64,000 bases of DNA. Origin: Sandaracinobacteroides sp039808025 (GTDB taxonomy: Bacteria > Pseudomonadota > Alphaproteobacteria > Sphingomonadales > Sphingomonadaceae). A program made the translations under genes and the position numbers. This document shows positions 1 through 7,990 of this stretch, one piece after another; position 1 is the first letter of the stretch; the number at the start of each line of letters is the position of its first letter. The notes under the pieces are model-generated. The model worked only from the letters and a program-made list of their open reading frames with translations. It did no database searches and was not told where the DNA came from. The DNA lies in contig JBDHSK010000009.1 of NCBI GenBank assembly GCA_039808025.1, forward strand, positions 62,001 through 126,000. Reading direction: 5' to 3'.

Positions 1-2
1 GC

Positions 3-197
3 GAGATCACCCAGCCGATCTTCGTGCTCTGGGGCCTCGACGACCAATTCTGCCCGGAAAGCGGGGCGCGCCACTTCCTCGACAAGTCGCCCAACGTGCG
101 ATGCATGACTTTCAGCCACACCGGTCACTGGGTGCAGGTTGAGCGTTCCGACGAGTTCAATCGCTACTCGACCGCCTTCCTGGCTGAGCATGTCTGA
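3..197 (+). CDS. Alpha/beta hydrolase, C-terminal fragment (meta-cleavage product hydrolase-like)
   Basis: Only the last 64 codons are inside the window; the gene begins upstream. The fragment reads as the end of an alpha/beta-hydrolase fold: a strand with the acidic residue (LWGLDDQFCP) and the catalytic-histidine motif SHTGHWVQ, followed by a short helix. This spacing is usual for meta-cleavage-product hydrolases (MhpC/HsaD type), which split the C-C bond of the ring-fission product to give a 2-hydroxydienoate. The next gene encodes the enzyme that would use that product, which supports the assignment. Another hydrolase of the same fold cannot be excluded from the fragment. The stop overlaps the start of the next gene by 8 bases, so the two are probably translated from one message. 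Confidence 0.7.
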   Translation, partial: EITQPIFVLWGLDDQFCPESGARHFLDKSPNVRCMTFSHTGHWVQVERSDEFNRYSTAFLAEHV

Positions 198-975
198 GAT
201 GGATCTTGCGTGGCATTACGGGGCCCAGCTGTATCGGGCATTGCGTGGCCGGCACACGGTGCCGCCGCTCATCACGGTTGACCCGTCGCTGACCATCGAT
301 GACGCCTATGCCATCAGCCTCGAGTTTCTGGCACGCCGCAAGCAGGATGGCGAGCGGGTGGTGGGCAAGAAAATCGGAGTCACTTCGAAGGCCGTGCAGG
401 ACATGCTGGGAGTCCATCAGCCGGATTTCGGATTCCTCACGGACTGGATGCAGGTGGGCGAGGAAATCAGCATCGACGGCAAGCAGCTGATCGCGCCGCG
501 CGCCGAGGCCGAGATCGCCTTTATCCTGAAGGACAGCCTGAACGGCCCCGGCGTGACGCCCGCCGATGTGCTTGCCGCCACCGGATCGATTGCCCCCTGC
601 TTCGAGATCGTTGACAGCCGCATCGACGACTGGCGCATCTCGATCGTCGATACGGTGGCCGACAATGCCAGTTGCGGCGTGTTCGTGGTGGGCGAAGCCC
701 GTGCTGACCCGCGTGACCACGATCTGCCGTCGCTGCATGTCACCGTCACCAAGAACGGCGCGCCGCTTTCGGAAGGCTATGGGTCGGCAGTGCAGGGCGA
801 TCCGGCGCAGGCGGTGGCGTGGCTTGCCAACACCCTTGGCGCCCATGGCGTGACTCTGGATGCCGGAGATATCATCCTCTCGGGGTCGCTGGTGCCGCTT
901 GCAGATGCCAGGAAGGGGGATGTGTTCGAAATGATGCTGCACGGCATCGGCGGGTGTGTTGCGCGCTTTGTGTAA
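190..975 (+). CDS. mhpD: 2-keto-4-pentenoate (2-hydroxydienoate) hydratase
   Basis: Hydrates a 2-hydroxy-2,4-dienoate to a 4-hydroxy-2-oxo acid, a cytosolic metal-dependent step in meta-cleavage pathways (MhpD in phenylpropionate, HsaE/TesE in steroid degradation). The 261-residue protein has the usual family length. It shows the family segments GKKIGVTSKAVQ, the acidic region PRAEAEIAFIL and FEIVDSRI, which supply metal and substrate contacts in characterised members. An in-frame TTG lies at 139, but the ATG at 190 is preferred because it overlaps the preceding stop and fits family N-termini; ATG 199 is also possible. Hydrolase, hydratase, dehydrogenase and aldolase lie in one tight operon, which fixes the pathway but not whether the C5 or C6 dienoate is used. 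Confidence 0.9.
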   Translation: MSEMDLAWHYGAQLYRALRGRHTVPPLITVDPSLTIDDAYAISLEFLARRKQDGERVVGKKIGVTSKAVQDMLGVHQPDFGFLTDWMQVGEEISIDGKQLIAPRAEAEIAFILKDSLNGPGVTPADVLAATGSIAPCFEIVDSRIDDWRISIVDTVADNASCGVFVVGEARADPRDHDLPSLHVTVTKNGAPLSEGYGSAVQGDPAQAVAWLANTLGAHGVTLDAGDIILSGSLVPLADARKGDVFEMMLHGIGGCVARFV

Positions 976-996
976 GGGTTGTGTGAAGGACAGGTA

Positions 997-1947
997 ATGG
1001 CACGAGTGAAGGCGGTGATCATCGGGTCGGGCAATATCGGCACCGATCTTATGATGAAGATGTTGAAATACCCCCAGAACATGGAACTGGTGGCGGTTGT
1101 CGGGATCGATCCCGCCTCGGAAGGGCTGGCGATGGCCCGGGAACACGGCCTTGCCACCACCCACGAGGGGATCGAGGGGCTGAAAAAGCTGCCCTGCTAC
1201 AAAGAGATCGGCATCGCCTTCGACGCCACGTCGGCCTATGCCCACAAGGTGCACGACGCAGCATTGCGTGCCGATGGCATCCAGGTGGTTGACCTGACAC
1301 CGGCAGCAATCGGTCCGTTCACCGTTCCTCCTGTCAACATGGGCCAGCACCTGGATCAGCCCAATGTCAACATGGTGACCTGTGGCGGCCAGGCGACCAT
1401 TCCGATGGTGGCGGCAGTCAGCCGGGTTTCAAAGGTGCACTATGCCGAGATCGTCGCCTCGGTGTCGTCGCGTTCGGCAGGGCCGGGCACCCGCGCCAAC
1501 ATCGACGAATTCACCCGCACCACGGCGCGAGCCATCGAGGCTGTGGGGGGCGCCACCAAGGGCAAGGCGATCATCATTCTGAACCCGGCCGAGCCGCCGA
1601 TGATCATGCGCGATACGGTGTTCACCCTGTCGGAAGGCGCGGACGAAGCAGCGATCCGCCGCTCGATCGAGGATATGGTGAAGGAAGTTCAGGCCTATGT
1701 GCCGGGCTACCGCCTGAAGCAGGAGGTGCAGTTCGAGCGCTTTGGCGACAACCGGCCGCTCACCATTCCCGGCATGGGCGAGTTTACCGGCATCAAGACC
1801 TCGGTATTCCTCGAGGTGGAGGGAGCCGGGGATTATCTGCCAAGCTATTCCGGCAATCTCGACATCATGACGGCAGCCGCCAAGGCAACCGGCGAGCTGC
1901 TGGCAAAACGGCGGCTGGAAGCCGCGCAATCACGGGCGGGGAACTGA
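997..1947 (+). CDS. mhpF: Acetaldehyde/propionaldehyde dehydrogenase (acylating)
   Basis: Converts the aldehyde released by the partner aldolase into acetyl- or propionyl-CoA with NAD and CoA. The 316-residue protein opens with a Rossmann nucleotide-binding loop (IIGSGNIGTDLM, near residue 10). The expected catalytic cysteine lies in the segment NMVTCGGQATIPM. Length and motifs match the MhpF/DmpF/HsaG family, whose members form a heterotetramer with the aldolase and channel the aldehyde through a tunnel. The start at 997 is chosen because a GGACAGG ribosome site stands just ahead; an in-frame TTG at 979 would add six residues. One base separates it from the aldolase gene, in line with a physical complex. 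Confidence 0.93.
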   Translation: MARVKAVIIGSGNIGTDLMMKMLKYPQNMELVAVVGIDPASEGLAMAREHGLATTHEGIEGLKKLPCYKEIGIAFDATSAYAHKVHDAALRADGIQVVDLTPAAIGPFTVPPVNMGQHLDQPNVNMVTCGGQATIPMVAAVSRVSKVHYAEIVASVSSRSAGPGTRANIDEFTRTTARAIEAVGGATKGKAIIILNPAEPPMIMRDTVFTLSEGADEAAIRRSIEDMVKEVQAYVPGYRLKQEVQFERFGDNRPLTIPGMGEFTGIKTSVFLEVEGAGDYLPSYSGNLDIMTAAAKATGELLAKRRLEAAQSRAGN

Positions 1948-1948
1948 C

Positions 1949-2980
1949 ATGGCCGGCTTTGATGTGCGTAAAGACAAGCTCTATATTCAGGATGTGACAC
2001 TGCGGGATGGCATGCACGCCATCCGCCACATGTATGGAATCGATCATGTGCGCGCCATTGCCAGCGCCCTTGATCAGGCCGGGGTCGACGCCATCGAGGT
2101 GGCGCACGGCGACGGTCTCAATGGCGCCAGCTTCAACTATGGCTTTGGCGCCCATACCGACTGGGAGTGGCTGGAGGCAGTCGCCGATGTGCTGAAGCGC
2201 TCGGTTCTTACCACCCTGATCCTGCCCGGCGTCGGCACCGTCGAGGAATTGCGGCGCGCTTACGACATCGGCGTGCGTTCGGTGCGCGTTGCCACCCACT
2301 GCACCGAGGCTGATGTCTCGAAACAGCATATCGGCATCGCCCGCGATCTTGGCATGGACGTGTCGGGGTTCCTGATGATGAGCCACATGATCGAACCCGA
2401 GGTGCTGGCCAAGCAGGCCCTGCTGATGGAAAGCTATGGCGCCCAGTGTGTTTATGTGACGGATTCGGGCGGTGCGCTTGATATGGATGGCGTTCGTGAC
2501 CGGCTTCGTGCCTATGACAAGGTGCTGAAACCGGAAACCCAGCGCGGCATTCACGCCCACCACAACCTCAGCCTCGGGGTCGCCAACTCGATCGTGGCGG
2601 CTCAGGAAGGGGCTGTGCGTATCGACGCCAGCCTTGCCGGCATGGGGGCCGGAGCCGGTAACGCGCCACTCGAGGTGTTCATCGCTGCAGCCGACCGCAA
2701 GGGCTGGAACCACGGCTGCGACGTGATGGCGCTGATGGATGCCGCCGAGGACCTGGTTCGCCCGCTTCAGGACCGCCCGGTGCGGGTAGACCGCGAGACG
2801 CTGAGCCTTGGCTATGCCGGAGTCTATTCCAGCTTCCTGCGCCATGCCGAAAAGGCGGCGGCCGACTATGGCCTCGATACCCGCGCCATTCTCGTTGAGC
2901 TTGGCCGCCGCAAGATGGTGGGCGGTCAGGAAGACATGATCGTCGACGTGGCCCTCGACATGGTGAAGAACCGGGCATGA
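1949..2980 (+). CDS. dmpG: 4-hydroxy-2-oxovalerate / 4-hydroxy-2-oxohexanoate aldolase
   Basis: Cleaves a 4-hydroxy-2-oxo acid to pyruvate and acetaldehyde or propionaldehyde. The 343-residue protein belongs to the HMG-CoA-lyase-like TIM-barrel aldolases. VTLRDGMHA near residue 16 carries the catalytic Arg and metal-binding Asp, and HAHHNLSLGVANS near residue 195 carries the two metal-binding His residues. The C-terminal part forms the small domain that contacts the acylating dehydrogenase. The gene follows mhpF after a single base and its stop overlaps the next start in an ATGA, so it sits inside one operon. In steroid degraders the equivalent gene is hsaF/tesG; sequence alone does not tell which chain length is preferred. 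Confidence 0.93.
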   Translation: MAGFDVRKDKLYIQDVTLRDGMHAIRHMYGIDHVRAIASALDQAGVDAIEVAHGDGLNGASFNYGFGAHTDWEWLEAVADVLKRSVLTTLILPGVGTVEELRRAYDIGVRSVRVATHCTEADVSKQHIGIARDLGMDVSGFLMMSHMIEPEVLAKQALLMESYGAQCVYVTDSGGALDMDGVRDRLRAYDKVLKPETQRGIHAHHNLSLGVANSIVAAQEGAVRIDASLAGMGAGAGNAPLEVFIAAADRKGWNHGCDVMALMDAAEDLVRPLQDRPVRVDRETLSLGYAGVYSSFLRHAEKAAADYGLDTRAILVELGRRKMVGGQEDMIVDVALDMVKNRA

Positions 2981-4446
2981 CGTCGGCCTCGATCCATCAG
3001 CCGCTGCCTGTCGCGCAGGTGTCGGGGTGGGACGAGGAGGCCGACGTGGTGATCATCGGCTTTGGCGCCGCCGGGGCCTGTGCCGCCATCGAGGCACGCG
3101 AGGCCGGGGCTGATGTGCTGCTGTACGAACGCAACTCCGGCAGCGGCGGCGCGTCGGGGCTTTCGGGAGGCGAAATCTATATCGGCGGCAGCGGCGGCAC
3201 CGAAGTGCAGCGGGCCGCCGGTTTTGCCGATTCAACCGAAGATTTCACTACCTACCTCAAGATGGCCGGTGGCCCCTGTGCCGATGACGCCAAGTGCGAA
3301 CTGTATGGCCGCGAGGCGCTGAACCACTGGGAATGGCTGAAGGCGCAGGGCATTCCCTACCGGGGCAATTATCTGCCCGGCAAGCATATCGAGCCGATGG
3401 CCGACGATACCCTGATCTGGTCGGGGAGCGAAGCGGCAGCGCCATTTTGTGACGCTGCAAAACCGGCGCCGCGCGGCCATGTGATCCAGTTCATGGGCTG
3501 GGGCGGTGGCCGCAAGCTGATGGACATTCTGGAAGCGCGGGTGCGGGCGCTGGGCGTGCGGGTAGTGGTTGATGCGCGGGCGGTGGCGCTGATCACCGAT
3601 GGCAGCCACGTGGTTGGCGTGGTGATGCGGATCGACAACCGGCTGCACCATGTGCGAGCGCGCCGGGGCGTGGTGCTGGCCACCGGCGGCTTTGCCATGA
3701 ACGAGGACATGCGCCGCCGCTATTGCCCGGAAACACTGCGTCTGGACGACCCGATCGGCGACAAGGACGATGGCGCGGGCATCAACATGGGGATGAGCGT
3801 TGGCGGCGACGCCATACACATGGACCAGTTCTTCACCACCTGCCCGTGGACCATTCCCGAGCTTCAGGCCAACGGGGTTTTCGTGAACCAGCAGGGGCAG
3901 CGCTTCATCAACGAGGATTGCTATCACGGCCGGGTGTCGCGCACCATGCTCGACCAGCCCGGAGACCGGGTGTACCTGCTGCTCGACAGCGTCCATTATG
4001 GCGAGCCTTTTCCCTTCGCCCGCACCACCATTGCCGCCACCGGCAACGACTGGGCCGAAGTCGAGGCTGAGCTGGGGATGCCGCAGAACACCCTTGCCGC
4101 CACCATGGCGTTCTACAATCTCCATGCGGCCCGGGGCGAAGACCCGCTTTTCGGTAAGCGGCCACCCATTCTTGTGCCGCTAGATTCCGGGCCGTTCATT
4201 GCGCTCGAACTGAACTTCGCCAGCAGCTACTTCAGCTTCTTCACGTTGGGGGGCTTGCGCACCACCGTCGATGGAGAGGTTCTGAACCGCGCCGGCACGC
4301 CGGTTGCTGGCCTGTATGCCGCCGGGCGAGTCACCTCGGGCCTGCCGGCCTGGGGCCATGGCTACAGCTCGGGCCTGAGCCTTGCCGATTGCAGTTTTTT
4401 CGGCCGTCGTGCCGGTAGAAAGGCCGCCCTTGCCAAGCCATCCTGA
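2977..4446 (+). CDS. FAD-dependent 3-ketosteroid dehydrogenase-like flavoprotein
   Basis: A 489-residue flavoprotein of the succinate dehydrogenase/KstD superfamily. It begins with a dinucleotide-binding motif (IIGFGAAGACAA near residue 26) followed by the conserved GGASGLSGG loop; a second FAD segment (GVVLATGGF) lies mid-protein. It ends with the FAD-site block GLYAAGR, WGHGYSSGLSLAD and FFGRRAG. That C-terminal block is characteristic of 3-ketosteroid delta-1 and delta-4(5alpha) dehydrogenases, which introduce a double bond into ring A. The ATGA overlap with the aldolase gene ties it to the meta-cleavage operon, which agrees with steroid catabolism, where ring A oxidation and meta-cleavage belong together. 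Exact regiochemistry is not visible; a generic FAD-dependent alkenoate reductase remains possible. Confidence 0.7.
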   Translation: MTSASIHQPLPVAQVSGWDEEADVVIIGFGAAGACAAIEAREAGADVLLYERNSGSGGASGLSGGEIYIGGSGGTEVQRAAGFADSTEDFTTYLKMAGGPCADDAKCELYGREALNHWEWLKAQGIPYRGNYLPGKHIEPMADDTLIWSGSEAAAPFCDAAKPAPRGHVIQFMGWGGGRKLMDILEARVRALGVRVVVDARAVALITDGSHVVGVVMRIDNRLHHVRARRGVVLATGGFAMNEDMRRRYCPETLRLDDPIGDKDDGAGINMGMSVGGDAIHMDQFFTTCPWTIPELQANGVFVNQQGQRFINEDCYHGRVSRTMLDQPGDRVYLLLDSVHYGEPFPFARTTIAATGNDWAEVEAELGMPQNTLAATMAFYNLHAARGEDPLFGKRPPILVPLDSGPFIALELNFASSYFSFFTLGGLRTTVDGEVLNRAGTPVAGLYAAGRVTSGLPAWGHGYSSGLSLADCSFFGRRAGRKAALAKPS

Positions 4447-4867
4447 TCCCGTCGTCCTTCGCCTTGCCGACCTTGAAGAGATCCGCAACAAGCTCGCCCG
4501 ATATGGCCTGCTTGCCGATAGTGGCGATGCCGTGGGTGCGGCCTCGTTATGGACGGAAGATGGCGAGTATGACGTTGGCGGCTATGGAGTGGCGCGCGGA
4601 CGCGAAGCCATTGCCGGGTTGATCGATTCCCCCACCCACCGGCAACTGATGGCCGATGGCTGCGCTCATGTGCTGTCACCCCATCATATCGAGCTGGCGG
4701 GTGATACCGCGACTGCCACTGGCTACAGCACGGTGTTCCGCTGGAACGGATCGACGTTCGAGGCGTGGCGGGTATCGACCAACCAGTGGACCTTTGCCCG
4801 ACAGGCAGATGGCGGGTGGCTTGCCACCCGCCGGGTCAACCGGCCAATTGGCCCCCATCCACGTTGA
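4430..4867 (+). CDS. SnoaL-like / NTF2-fold protein
   Basis: A small NTF2-fold protein of about 145 residues with the layout of SnoaL_4 proteins: an N-terminal helix (ADLEEIRNKLARYGLLADSG), an acidic strand around WTEDGEYDVGG, and a C-terminal sheet with VSTNQWTF. Members act as cyclases, isomerases, dehydratases or helper subunits, and many lie in steroid or aromatic catabolic clusters. The start is uncertain. TTG at 4430 is preferred because a GAAAGG ribosome site stands about eight bases ahead; GTG 4409 and TTG 4382 are in frame and would overlap the flavoprotein gene more deeply. Its 3' end overlaps the convergent SDR gene by 32 bases. The function is not assigned beyond the fold. Confidence 0.7.
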   Translation: MPSHPDPVVLRLADLEEIRNKLARYGLLADSGDAVGAASLWTEDGEYDVGGYGVARGREAIAGLIDSPTHRQLMADGCAHVLSPHHIELAGDTATATGYSTVFRWNGSTFEAWRVSTNQWTFARQADGGWLATRRVNRPIGPHPR

Positions 4868-5579
4868 TGACGGCGCCGGTGATCTTGCGGGCCTCGTCGC
4901 TCGCCAGATAGGCAACCATGCTGGCGATGTCTTCGGGCTCGCACGAGCCATCAGGCAGCTTGGGGGCGTTTCGCATCATAAGTGCCCAGTCCACTCCTTC
5001 ATCAGATGGCGGCGGACGGTCGGTCATCGGTGTGCGCACATGCCCCGGGCAGATGGCGTTCACCCGCACGCCTTTCGAGGCAAACTCGACCGCGAGACTT
5101 TTGGTGATTCCCACCACCCCATGTTTCGACGCGGCATAAGCCACGGTGTAGGGCGTTCCCTGCACCCCGGCGGTCGAGGCCATGTTGACGATATTGCCGC
5201 CCGAGCGGATGAGGTGGGGGAGGGCTGCCCGGCACAGCGCATAGACACTGGTGAGGTTGACCATGATCAGCCGCTGGAAGCGGCTTTCATCGAAATCAAG
5301 GGTCGGCCCCCAGTCGAGCAACCCGGCGATGTTGCATAAAATGTCGAGGTGGCCCGCGGCTGCCCTGGCTATCAGCGACTGACACGAGGCGATGTCGGAC
5401 CCATCATAGGCCTGGGTGGTTATGGCGCCGTTGGCAAGGCCGGCTGTTTCGGCAAGGCCAGTGGCGTTGATGTCGGCCGCGATAACGGTCGCCCCTTCGC
5501 TGGCGAGGCGCAGGGCGGTGGCACGGCCGATCCCCGAGGCAGCGCCGGTAACCAGCGCAACTTTATTCTGAAACCGCAA
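4836..5579 (-). CDS. SDR family oxidoreductase
   Basis: A classical short-chain dehydrogenase of 247 residues. The NAD(P)-binding motif is VTGAASGIGRA near residue 9, CNIAG stands for the NNAG strand, and the active site is ASTAG with YAASK (Ser, Tyr, Lys). It ends with the usual INVDGG segment. An acidic residue at the end of the second strand (AADIN) suggests NAD rather than NADP, which is inference. The start is the TTG at 5579: it follows a GGGAGGGA ribosome site at good spacing and gives the standard N-terminus, whereas upstream codons have no site. It probably oxidises a hydroxyl group of the cluster's substrate. It shares a divergent promoter with the next SnoaL-like gene. Confidence 0.85.
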   Translation of the reverse strand: MRFQNKVALVTGAASGIGRATALRLASEGATVIAADINATGLAETAGLANGAITTQAYDGSDIASCQSLIARAAAGHLDILCNIAGLLDWGPTLDFDESRFQRLIMVNLTSVYALCRAALPHLIRSGGNIVNMASTAGVQGTPYTVAYAASKHGVVGITKSLAVEFASKGVRVNAICPGHVRTPMTDRPPPSDEGVDWALMMRNAPKLPDGSCEPEDIASMVAYLASDEARKITGAVINVDGGQLAG

Positions 5580-5601
5580 CGAATCCCTCCCACAAAGCTG
5601 T

Positions 5602-5635
5602 TTTGCGTAATAAGGTGAAATGTCTGTTACGCAAA
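5602..5635. promoter_or_regulatory. Inverted-repeat operator in divergent promoter
   Basis: A perfect 9-base inverted repeat, TTTGCGTAA at 5602-5610 and TTACGCAAA at 5627-5635, separated by 16 bases. It occupies most of the 65-base gap between the SDR gene (start 5579, leftward) and the SnoaL-like gene (start 5645, rightward). Half-sites whose centres are 25 bases apart in a divergent promoter are typical of a dimeric repressor or activator; no regulator gene lies nearby to name. The right arm ends nine bases ahead of the SnoaL-like start codon, so bound protein would probably block transcription or initiation there. Confidence 0.5.
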
Positions 5636-5644
5636 GGGATTCGT

Positions 5645-6145
5645 ATGACACTGGAACAACGACTGCAACGGCTGGAAGACGATCGGGCGATTCGCGATGT
5701 GAAGGCGCGTTATCTGCGGGCAGCAGATAGCCGCGATGTCGAGGCGATCCGCGCCTGTTTCACGCCGGATGCCCGGATCGAGTTCGAGGGCTTCCCGCCG
5801 TTCGACAACCGCGATGCGTTTGTGGCGGTTTACCAGCAGATGGCATGTGTGAAAGGCATCTTCGACATTCACCACGGCGCCAACGGCGTGGTGCGATTCG
5901 AGGATGATCGCCATGCCCATGGCCAGTGGTCGCTGTTTTTCCATAACATCAACCTGCCAACGCGCATGCTGACCCAGTTCGGTGTCGAGTATGACGACAG
6001 CTTCGTGAAGGGCGATGACGGCGTGTGGCGGATGACGATCAGCCGCTCACGCCGCACCAGCGCCCTGGTGCACAAGGTTGATGCTCAGGGCCACGCCACC
6101 GTGACCGCCATGGGCGAGCTGGAAGGCATGTTTGGCGAGAGCTGA
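5645..6145 (+). CDS. SnoaL-like / NTF2-fold protein
   Basis: A 166-residue NTF2-fold protein related in layout to the one ending at 4867. The N-terminal helices (LEQRLQRLEDDRAIRDVK, then RYLRAADSRDVEAI) precede the strand CFTPDARIEFEG; this pattern matches SnoaL_4 proteins that accompany aromatic and steroid catabolic genes. ATG 5645 is preferred over an upstream GTG-type opening at 5603 because the family starts a few residues before the first helix and AAAGGG stands ahead of it. Divergent transcription with an SDR gene and the shared inverted repeat suggest substrate-controlled expression. The catalytic role is unknown; such proteins may isomerise, dehydrate or simply assist a neighbouring enzyme. 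Confidence 0.75.
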   Translation: MTLEQRLQRLEDDRAIRDVKARYLRAADSRDVEAIRACFTPDARIEFEGFPPFDNRDAFVAVYQQMACVKGIFDIHHGANGVVRFEDDRHAHGQWSLFFHNINLPTRMLTQFGVEYDDSFVKGDDGVWRMTISRSRRTSALVHKVDAQGHATVTAMGELEGMFGES

Positions 6146-6160
6146 AACCGCGGTTGCTGA

Positions 6161-6937
6161 CTATTGCCGCTGCGACGAGATGTTGCCACCATCGACGACG
6201 ATTTCGGCAGCTGTGATATAGCTGGCTTCGGCTGACAGCAGGAATCGCACCACCCGCCCGACTTCTTCAGGCGCCCCCAGCCGTTCAAGCAGGATGCGCG
6301 TTTCAAACCAGCCCTTGGGCAAATGTTCGACCACCGGCTGCACCATGGGGGTGAGGATCTGCCCCGGTGAAACCGCATTGATGCGCACACCTTCCCGGGC
6401 CAGACGATCGGCGAGGGAGCGCACCAGCGACAGTATCCCGCCCTTGGCCGCCGTGTAGATCGGGTTCAAGGCGTTGCCCAGCGTGGCATTAATCGAGGCG
6501 ATGGCGACGATGGCGGACCCCGGGTTGGCGCCCAGATCGCCCAGAAGATCGCGGGTCAGCAGTGCCAGAGGCCGCAGGTGGGTATCGATGCCGCGGGCCC
6601 AGCTCTCTGTGCTGATTCCCTCCAGCGATCCGGTATCGACTACGCCCGCCGAGTGAACCAGTCCGCCGATTGGCCCGAGGGCAGAGCGGGTTTCAGCGAT
6701 GGCAGCCGCATAGCTGCCGGGGTCGGTAAGATCGATCACCCTTGCATGGGTGACGGTAGCGAATTCAACGTGGATGGCCTCAGCCTGCCGGCGGGCTTCT
6801 TCTCCGTTCACATCCCACAAGCTGACCGGCCGGCCGACGGCGGCCAGTGCGCGGGCCGAGGCGAGGCCGATGCCCGAGGCGCCGCCCGTGATGATGACGG
6901 CGGTGGAAGGCGTGCCAAGAGATGGAGCGTAGGTCAT
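6161..6937 (-). CDS. SDR family oxidoreductase
   Basis: A 258-residue short-chain dehydrogenase. It shows the cofactor loop ITGGASGIGLASA near residue 15, an acidic strand end (LWDVNG) that favours NAD, the active-site serine in AIASINAT and the Tyr-Lys pair in IYTAAKGG, 13 residues after the serine as in active members. The end has EIVVDGGN. ATG 6937 is used because GAAAG stands at a workable distance and the family N-terminus fits; the reading frame is open for 13 further codons. It lies just upstream of the SnoaL-like gene's 3' end and behind the esterase gene that reads the same way, so both may share the promoter near 7902. Substrate unknown; a cyclic alcohol or ketone is likely from context. 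Confidence 0.82.
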   Translation of the reverse strand: MTYAPSLGTPSTAVIITGGASGIGLASARALAAVGRPVSLWDVNGEEARRQAEAIHVEFATVTHARVIDLTDPGSYAAAIAETRSALGPIGGLVHSAGVVDTGSLEGISTESWARGIDTHLRPLALLTRDLLGDLGANPGSAIVAIASINATLGNALNPIYTAAKGGILSLVRSLADRLAREGVRINAVSPGQILTPMVQPVVEHLPKGWFETRILLERLGAPEEVGRVVRFLLSAEASYITAAEIVVDGGNISSQRQ

Positions 6938-6968
6938 GCTGGTCTGTCTTTCGCAAGAGGGGTGGTGA

Positions 6969-7901
6969 TCAGGCAAGGGCGGCGCGCAGCCGGTTCCCGG
7001 CGTAGCTGATCCACTCCAGGGCGTCGGGTGCGGCCTGGAACATGCTGATGAACCCGTGGATCATACCCGGCGCCGTACGGGCCTCAACGGCAACACCGGC
7101 AGAAGCGAGGCGGCTGGCATAGGCCATGCCTTCATCGCGCAGCGGGTCGTATTCGGCGGTGATGACGGTTGCGGGCGGCAGGGCGGAGAGGTCCGGATAG
7201 GTATGGATGGCCGCCAGATCGGGAGTGGGGGCGGAATTGCCGACGTACCAGTCCCAGAAGCGTTTCATGGCGTCGGTGCCCAGGAAATATTGTCCGCCAC
7301 CCAGTGCCTGATACGAGGGGCGGGTGAAATCGCGATCGGTCACCGGGTAGAGCAGCAATTGATGGCGTAGCGGTGGCCCGCCGGCGTTGCGGGCGCGAAT
7401 GGCGACCGCAGCGGCCAGATTGCCGCCGGCGCTGTCGCCGGCAACCGCGATCCGGGCCGGGTCGATTCCCAATCTGTCGGCATTGGCAACTGCCCAGCCA
7501 AGCATGTCTGAGCCATCATCGAGCCCGGCCGGGAAGGGGTGTTCCGGCGCCAGACGGTACGCGACCGACAGGATGGCCGATCCACTGGCGCGGGCCAGCG
7601 CCCGGCAGGTGGCATCGTGGGTGTCGAGCGTGCCCATCACCCAGCCACCGCCATGGAAGAACAGAGTGAGCGACAACGGCGCATCAGTGGCGCTGACCGG
7701 ATGATAGAGCCGCGCCATCAGCGAGCGGCCCGAAAGATCGGCCGTCAGGTCTTCGACATGGGCGACTTCCGGCGGCGGCCCCATGGCGATCGGCTGGTCG
7801 TTGATAGCGCGAAAGGTGGTGATAGGGGCGGTTGCAAAATCGATGGGCGGCAGGCCCGCCAGCATGGCAAGAAAGGCTTCGATTTGAGGATTCAGCGGCA
7901 C
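6969..7901 (-). CDS. Alpha/beta hydrolase, hormone-sensitive lipase-type esterase
   Basis: A 310-residue esterase of the hormone-sensitive lipase (family IV) group. It shows the oxyanion-hole motif FFHGGGWVMG near residue 84, the nucleophile elbow GDSAGGN near residue 155, the acid in EYDPLRDEG and the histidine in GMIHGF, so the triad is complete. These cytosolic enzymes hydrolyse short-chain esters and lactones. In catabolic clusters they often open an ester or lactone intermediate made by a Baeyer-Villiger enzyme, but no monooxygenase lies in this window. Together with the SDR gene that follows 31 bases downstream it forms a leftward pair, and it diverges from the SDR at 7991 over an 89-base promoter region. 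Confidence 0.85.
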   Translation of the reverse strand: MPLNPQIEAFLAMLAGLPPIDFATAPITTFRAINDQPIAMGPPPEVAHVEDLTADLSGRSLMARLYHPVSATDAPLSLTLFFHGGGWVMGTLDTHDATCRALARASGSAILSVAYRLAPEHPFPAGLDDGSDMLGWAVANADRLGIDPARIAVAGDSAGGNLAAAVAIRARNAGGPPLRHQLLLYPVTDRDFTRPSYQALGGGQYFLGTDAMKRFWDWYVGNSAPTPDLAAIHTYPDLSALPPATVITAEYDPLRDEGMAYASRLASAGVAVEARTAPGMIHGFISMFQAAPDALEWISYAGNRLRAALA

Positions 7902-7933
7902 CGGTACATCCTTGCAGAAGGGTTAAATCTGTT

Positions 7934-7978
7934 GATTGTTCAATCGTTGGCGCAGATAAGGCCTGAAATTATTTCGGG
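7934..7978. promoter_or_regulatory. Two palindromes in divergent promoter
   Basis: The gap between the esterase gene (start 7901, leftward) and the SDR gene (start 7991, rightward) holds two symmetric elements. The first is GATTG-TT-CAATC at 7934-7945. The second is centred on 7970: GAAAT-T-ATTTC at 7965-7975, extended by matching CC and GG at 7962-7963 and 7977-7978. The second runs into the GGGAGG ribosome site of the SDR gene, so a bound regulator could block initiation. They do not resemble the inverted repeat at 5602-5635. The symmetry is visible; the operator role is inferred. Confidence 0.4.
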
Positions 7979-7990
7979 AGGTATTATCGG

